Positions 7,787 to 10,636 of a DNA stretch of 10,636 bases are shown piece after piece; position 1 is the first letter of the stretch; each line of letters begins with the position of its first letter. Source of the DNA: Bacteroidaceae bacterium (GTDB lineage Bacteria; Bacteroidota; Bacteroidia; Bacteroidales; Bacteroidaceae); contig JAQVXN010000040.1 of NCBI GenBank assembly GCA_028709135.1, positions 1-10,636 on the forward strand, read 5' to 3'. Under the pieces are notes generated by a model. That model was not told the DNA's origin. It was given only the letters and a program-made list of their open reading frames with translations, and searched no databases. A program made the position numbers and the translations under genes.

Positions 7787-8818
7787 ATGATTAGAATTGG
7801 TATTAACGGATTTGGTCGTATTGGTCGTTTCGTTTTCCGTTCAACTCTTGAAGAGGCAAACAAGAACGATGTAGTTGTAGTAGGTATCAATGACCTTCTG
7901 CCTGTAGATTACATGGCATATATGCTAAAATATGACACGATGCACGGCAACTTCAATGGTACTATTGAAGCAGATACAGTAAAAAATGAACTCATTGTAA
8001 ACGGGAATCACATTCGTATTACAGCCGAGAAAGACGCTGCTGATTTGAAATGGAATGAAATTGGTGCAGAATATGTAGTTGAGTCCACTGGTTTTTATTT
8101 GACAATGGATCGTGCTGAAAAACATATTCAGGCAGGTGCCAAATATGTTGTACTTTCAGCTCCTTCAAAGAAGGGTGATGATGGTCGTCAGGCTGATATG
8201 TTTGTTTGCGGCGTTAATACGGACAAATATGCTGGTCAGAAGATTGTTTCCAACGCATCTTGCACTACAAACTGCTTAGCTCCTATTGCCAAAGTTTTAA
8301 ACGATAAGTTCGGCATTGAAACTGGTTTGATGACAACTGTACACTCAACAACAGCAACTCAGCGTACTGTTGATGGTCCTTCAATGAAGGATTGGCGCGG
8401 TGGTCGTGCTGCATCTGGTAACATCATCCCATCTTCTACGGGTGCTGCTAAGGCTGTAGGTAAAGTAATTCCTGAACTGAATGGTAAATTGACAGGTATT
8501 TCAATGCGTGTTCCTACACTGGATGTTTCTGTTGTTGACTTGACCGTTAACTTGAAGAAATCTGCTAGTAAGGAAGACATCTGCAAAGCAATGAAAGAGG
8601 CTTCTGAAACAAATTTGAAAGGTATTCTGGGTTACACAGAAGATAAAGTCGTTTCTTCAGACTTCTTAGGTTGCTCACTTACATCAATTTTTGATGCTGA
8701 TGCTGGTGTTTACTTGACAGACAAATTTGTTAAGGTTGTTTCTTGGTATGACAATGAAATTGGTTACTCTCACAAAGTAGTTGATTTGATTAAGGTCATG
8801 AAGAAGCACAACGGTTAA
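7787..8818 (+). CDS. gapA: Glyceraldehyde-3-phosphate dehydrogenase, type I
   Basis: This cytoplasmic tetrameric enzyme oxidises glyceraldehyde 3-phosphate to 1,3-bisphosphoglycerate with NAD in glycolysis. The protein has 343 residues, full length for the family. The Rossmann motif INGFGRIGR occupies residues 6-14, and the GIND turn (33-36) after beta-2 favours NAD over NADP. The catalytic block SNASCTTNC has Cys159 as nucleophile, and His186 in TTVHSTTATQ is the general base. DWRGGRAASGNIIPSSTGAAK (positions 202-222, phosphate-binding region) and SWYDNEIGYS (319-328) are canonical. Codons look well optimised, as expected for a highly expressed gene. It is transcribed alone: a long leader lies upstream and a strong hairpin terminator starts 20 bp after the stop. 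Confidence 0.97.
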   Translation: MIRIGINGFGRIGRFVFRSTLEEANKNDVVVVGINDLLPVDYMAYMLKYDTMHGNFNGTIEADTVKNELIVNGNHIRITAEKDAADLKWNEIGAEYVVESTGFYLTMDRAEKHIQAGAKYVVLSAPSKKGDDGRQADMFVCGVNTDKYAGQKIVSNASCTTNCLAPIAKVLNDKFGIETGLMTTVHSTTATQRTVDGPSMKDWRGGRAASGNIIPSSTGAAKAVGKVIPELNGKLTGISMRVPTLDVSVVDLTVNLKKSASKEDICKAMKEASETNLKGILGYTEDKVVSSDFLGCSLTSIFDADAGVYLTDKFVKVVSWYDNEIGYSHKVVDLIKVMKKHNG

Positions 8819-8837
8819 TAACCAGACGCAATAAAAC

Positions 8838-8870
8838 AAAGAGGATGTGCTCAAAACACATCCTCTTTTT
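8838..8870 (+). terminator. Rho-independent terminator of gapA
   Basis: A perfect 12-bp stem, AAAGAGGATGTG (8838-8849) with CACATCCTCTTT (8857-8868), closes a 7-nt loop and runs into a T-tract ending at 8870. It is the strongest simple terminator in the window and lies between gapA and miaA. Confidence 0.92.
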
Positions 8871-8894
8871 ATTTCTTTTTTCATAAAAACAATA

Positions 8895-9803
8895 ATGATT
8901 ACAATTCTAGGTCCTACCGCAACTGGAAAGACAAATTTAGCTGTTGCTCTTGCTGCAATATTAGATACTGAAATTATCAGTGGAGATAGCAGGCAAGTCT
9001 ATCGTCGGATGGATATTGGAACAGGAAAAGATTTGAGAGATTATTATTATCAAGGAAAGCTAATACCATATCATTTAATTGACGTTGCTGAACCGGGAAC
9101 AAAATATACCGTTTATAATTTTCAACATGATTTTTTAAATGCCTATGAGCAAATAAGAAAAAAGGGTAAAGAGCCAGTATTCTGTGGTGGTTCCGGACTT
9201 TATCTCGAATCCGTTTTAAGGTCCTATCGTTTGTCTTCTGTGCCTATTAATCTAAAATTGCGAGAATCTTTAAAGAATAGGACACTTCAAGAGCTGACAA
9301 AAATACTTTCTTCTTATAAAAAACTTCATAACAATACCGATGTAGACACATGCACACGGGCTATTCGCGCAATAGAAATAGAAGATTTTTACCAAGAAAA
9401 TCCGGTTAATGATAGAGAATTCCCTGAAATTAAAAGTACCATTATAGGCGTTTCTGTTTCTCGTGAAGTTAGACGTGCTCGGATAACAAAAAGACTTCAG
9501 GAACGAATACAAGAAGGTATGATTAAAGAAGTCAGAAATCTTATTGAATCAGGAATTAAACCTGAGGATATGATTTATTATGGATTAGAATACAAGTATC
9601 TGACGCTGTATCTTTTAAATGAATTATCTTATTCAGAAATGTTTCGACAATTGGAAATTGCTATTCATCAATTTTCTAAACGCCAAATGACGTGGTTCCG
9701 AGGTATGGAACGTCGTGGCCCTATCTGTATTCATTGGATTGATGGAGAATTGCCTATGAACAAAAAAATTAAACAGGTTTTAGAATTGGCAGAATTATTA
9801 TAA
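8895..9803 (+). CDS. miaA: tRNA dimethylallyltransferase (MiaA)
   Basis: MiaA transfers a dimethylallyl group from DMAPP to N6 of A37 in tRNAs that read codons starting with U. I place the start at 8895, giving 302 residues beginning MITILGPTATGKT. An in-frame ATG at 8847 would lie inside the gapA terminator stem and add 16 residues ahead of the P-loop strand, so I reject it. Visible motifs are the P-loop GPTATGKT (6-13), DSRQVYRRMDIGTGK (31-45), which binds tRNA and DMAPP, GGSGLY (98-103), and the C-terminal SKRQMTWFR (261-269) typical of MiaA. The GTGKD variant of the usual GTAKP and the PYHLIDVAEPG block fit a Bacteroidetes MiaA type. The usual GGT motif reads GGS here, with Ser replacing the Thr at residue 100. 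Ser can carry the same hydroxyl, so activity is likely. The gene is followed by the palindrome array. Confidence 0.92.
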   Translation: MITILGPTATGKTNLAVALAAILDTEIISGDSRQVYRRMDIGTGKDLRDYYYQGKLIPYHLIDVAEPGTKYTVYNFQHDFLNAYEQIRKKGKEPVFCGGSGLYLESVLRSYRLSSVPINLKLRESLKNRTLQELTKILSSYKKLHNNTDVDTCTRAIRAIEIEDFYQENPVNDREFPEIKSTIIGVSVSREVRRARITKRLQERIQEGMIKEVRNLIESGIKPEDMIYYGLEYKYLTLYLLNELSYSEMFRQLEIAIHQFSKRQMTWFRGMERRGPICIHWIDGELPMNKKIKQVLELAELL

Positions 9804-9860
9804 TAAACTATTTCTAATAAAACTCTTCTGTAACTGATCATAGTAGGACATCTAATTTGT

Positions 9861-9938
9861 GACGCGGCGCGTTTCTTTTGTGACGCGACGCGTTTTTTTC
9901 ATGACGCACTGCGTTTCTTTTGTGACGCACTGCGTCAC
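9861..9938. repeat. Four palindromes tandemly repeated at exactly 21 bp
   Basis: Each unit begins GACGC and contains an odd palindrome. The cores are ACGCG-G-CGCGT (centre 9867), ACGCG-A-CGCGT (9888), ACGCA-C-TGCGT (9909) and ACGCA-C-TGCGT (9930). The last extends to a perfect GTGACGCA-C-TGCGTCAC. The spacing is 21 bp each time, and the linkers are similar T-rich strings (TTCTTTTGT in units 1 and 3). When the arm base changes G to A on the left, C changes to T on the right, so symmetry is kept. GC content is far above the surroundings. Possible readings are a dimeric-protein operator array on one helical face, a REP- or MITE-like dispersed repeat, or paired RNA hairpins. Its position between convergent genes fits a dispersed element or terminator better than a promoter operator. 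Confidence 0.85.
9862..9899 (+). terminator. Possible miaA terminator formed by repeat units 1 and 2
   Basis: The 11-nt core of unit 1 (9862-9872) can pair with that of unit 2 (9883-9893), with a single central mismatch and a 10-nt loop. It is followed by T at 9893-9899. This resembles an intrinsic terminator 58 bp after the miaA stop. No other terminator for miaA is visible. Confidence 0.45.
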
Positions 9939-10009
9939 CAACTTTGATAGAGCAAGTAAGAATTTGAAAAACACGATCAAATCAATTCTTTGAAAACAAC
10001 GAGTATATT

Positions 10010-10114
10010 TTACGGCTTCAGCTTTGATTGGTCTGTAAAATCAAAATAGCCAAGCATGCCTTTGGGCAGTAATATGGATAGAATATCTCTATAGTCGATT
10101 GATGTTCTTTGCAT
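10010..10114 (-). pseudogene. Relic of an ISAon1-type transposase N-terminus
   Basis: A 34-codon minus-strand frame begins MQRTSIDYRDILSILLPKGM and continues LGYFDFTDQSKLKP before a TAA. The pattern of a hydrophobic helix, LLPxGxLxYFDxT, resembles the start of ISAon1-family transposases common in Bacteroidetes, where the N-terminal region reads like LLxFLLPEGxLxYFxLT. Here it stops almost at once, and I see no catalytic DDE domain or insertion-sequence ends nearby, so it is a fragment of a mobile element and not a working gene. The ATG sits in a 15-bp palindrome, TTTGCAT-G-ATGCAAA (10108-10122). Assignment is by recall of the family pattern; a short unrelated peptide gene is the alternative. 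Confidence 0.55.
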
Positions 10115-10220
10115 GATGCAAAAGTAATATTCTATAGATCATTCAAAAAGAAACCATTTGTTAAATTTCCAAGTTTACGGACTGAGCCGACACTAATAAA
10201 TATGATTAGTAACTTCAATA

Positions 10221-10253
10221 AAAAATCCGGAAGTAAACTTCTTCCGGATTTTT
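10221..10253. terminator. Terminator downstream of aspS (bidirectional)
   Basis: AAAAATCCGGAAG (10221-10233) and CTTCCGGATTTTT (10241-10253) form a perfect 13-bp stem with a 7-nt loop. On the minus strand it lies 17 bp after the aspS stop and is followed by a T-run. The symmetric A and T tracts let it work for plus-strand read-through as well. Confidence 0.9.
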
Positions 10254-10270
10254 CTATCAACTATAAAATA

Positions 10271-10636
10271 TTATTTCTTGTCTGGTAGCACGATTTCCAA
10301 ATTGAGTTCATGAAGTTGTTCTGGCTCTAAAGTAGTAGGTGCATCAACCATTACATCTCTTCCCGAATTATTTTTAGGAAAGGCAATACAGTCACGAATA
10401 CTGTCAAGTCCTGCAAAGATGGAAACTAAACGGTCCAAACCATAAGCTAAACCTGCATGTGGAGGAGCGCCATACTTGAAAGCACGAAGTAAATATTTAA
10501 AACGCTTCTCGACAGTTTCTGGAGAAAGTCCTAAAATCTTAAATATTTTGTTCTGTAGTGTAGAATCGTGAATACGAACAGAGCCTCCTCCAATTTCTAC
10601 TCCATTGCAGACCATATCGTAAGCATTTGCGCGAAC
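10271..10636 (-). CDS. aspS: Aspartyl-tRNA synthetase, C-terminal part (cut by window edge)
   Basis: The frame is open from the right edge (VRANAYDMVCNG) to a TAA at 10273-10271, showing the last 121 residues of the cytoplasmic enzyme that charges tRNA-Asp. VEIGGGSVRIHD is the conserved block ahead of the final active-site segment. AFKYGAPPHAGLAYGLDRLV is class II motif 3, with the GLDR arginine that binds ATP. SIRDCIAFPKN and the APTTLEPEQLHEL tail match bacterial-type AspRS and distinguish it from AsnRS and LysRS. The ATG at 10615 is internal, since conserved AspRS sequence continues upstream of it; the true start is outside the window. A perfect hairpin terminator follows. Confidence 0.95.
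   Translation of the reverse strand, partial: VRANAYDMVCNGVEIGGGSVRIHDSTLQNKIFKILGLSPETVEKRFKYLLRAFKYGAPPHAGLAYGLDRLVSIFAGLDSIRDCIAFPKNNSGRDVMVDAPTTLEPEQLHELNLEIVLPDKK

Larger units (their letters stand above)
9804..10009. other. miaA/aspS convergent spacer, left part
   Basis: Non-coding. The only structured content is the palindrome array at 9861-9938, listed separately. The flanks 9804-9855 and 9940-10009 are AT-rich, with no gene, promoter or RNA that I can recognise. Confidence 0.5.

Noticed and set aside
8847..8894. Longer miaA start at 8847
   Set aside because: The codon sits inside the gapA terminator stem, and the extra 16 residues precede the P-loop strand that normally opens MiaA.
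9861..9938. CRISPR array reading of the repeats
   Set aside because: Units are contiguous 21-bp repeats with near-identical linkers; there are no unique spacers of CRISPR length and no cas genes.
10271..10615. A separate 114-residue protein starting at 10615
   Set aside because: The frame continues upstream to the window edge with conserved AspRS sequence, so that ATG is internal.

Overview
This window comes from a member of the phylum Bacteroidetes (Bacteroidota), most likely order Bacteroidales; the genus cannot be fixed from the sequence. The evidence is an AT-rich genome, no Shine-Dalgarno sites before the start codons, several matches to the Bacteroidetes -7 promoter box TAnnTTTG, and Bacteroidetes-type proteins (a TamB-like AsmA-family giant, a DUF3078 outer-membrane protein, carboxynorspermidine decarboxylase, and the GTGKD form of MiaA).

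Layout. Positions 1-2722 (minus) hold the N-terminal ~907 residues of a TamB-like translocation/assembly protein that runs off the left edge. A 554-bp spacer with divergent promoters separates it from a DUF3078 outer-membrane beta-barrel protein (3277-4617, plus). Then follow galE (4710-5750) and nspC (5784-6965), close together and co-directional. A bidirectional hairpin terminator separates nspC from the convergent mscL (7051-7470, minus). A 316-bp spacer with mirrored -7 boxes lies between mscL and gapA (7787-8818, plus). A strong terminator follows gapA, then miaA (8895-9803, plus). The last spacer (9804-10270) separates miaA from the convergent 3' end of aspS (10271-10636, minus, cut by the right edge).

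The genes are mostly housekeeping: envelope assembly (TamB, DUF3078), sugar-nucleotide supply (GalE), polyamine synthesis (NspC), osmotic protection (MscL), glycolysis (GAPDH), and tRNA modification and charging (MiaA, AspRS). Nothing links them into a single pathway beyond the envelope theme at the left end.

The least ordinary part is the miaA/aspS spacer. It holds four GC-rich palindromes whose centres sit exactly 21 bp apart (9867, 9888, 9909, 9930). Their arms change in a compensatory way between the first two and last two copies. About 70 bp further on is a 34-codon relic that resembles the N-terminus of an ISAon1-type transposase. The spacer therefore looks like a landing site for small repeats and mobile-element debris. 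I see no rRNA, tRNA, CRISPR array or intact insertion sequence, and no convincing new multi-gene system.
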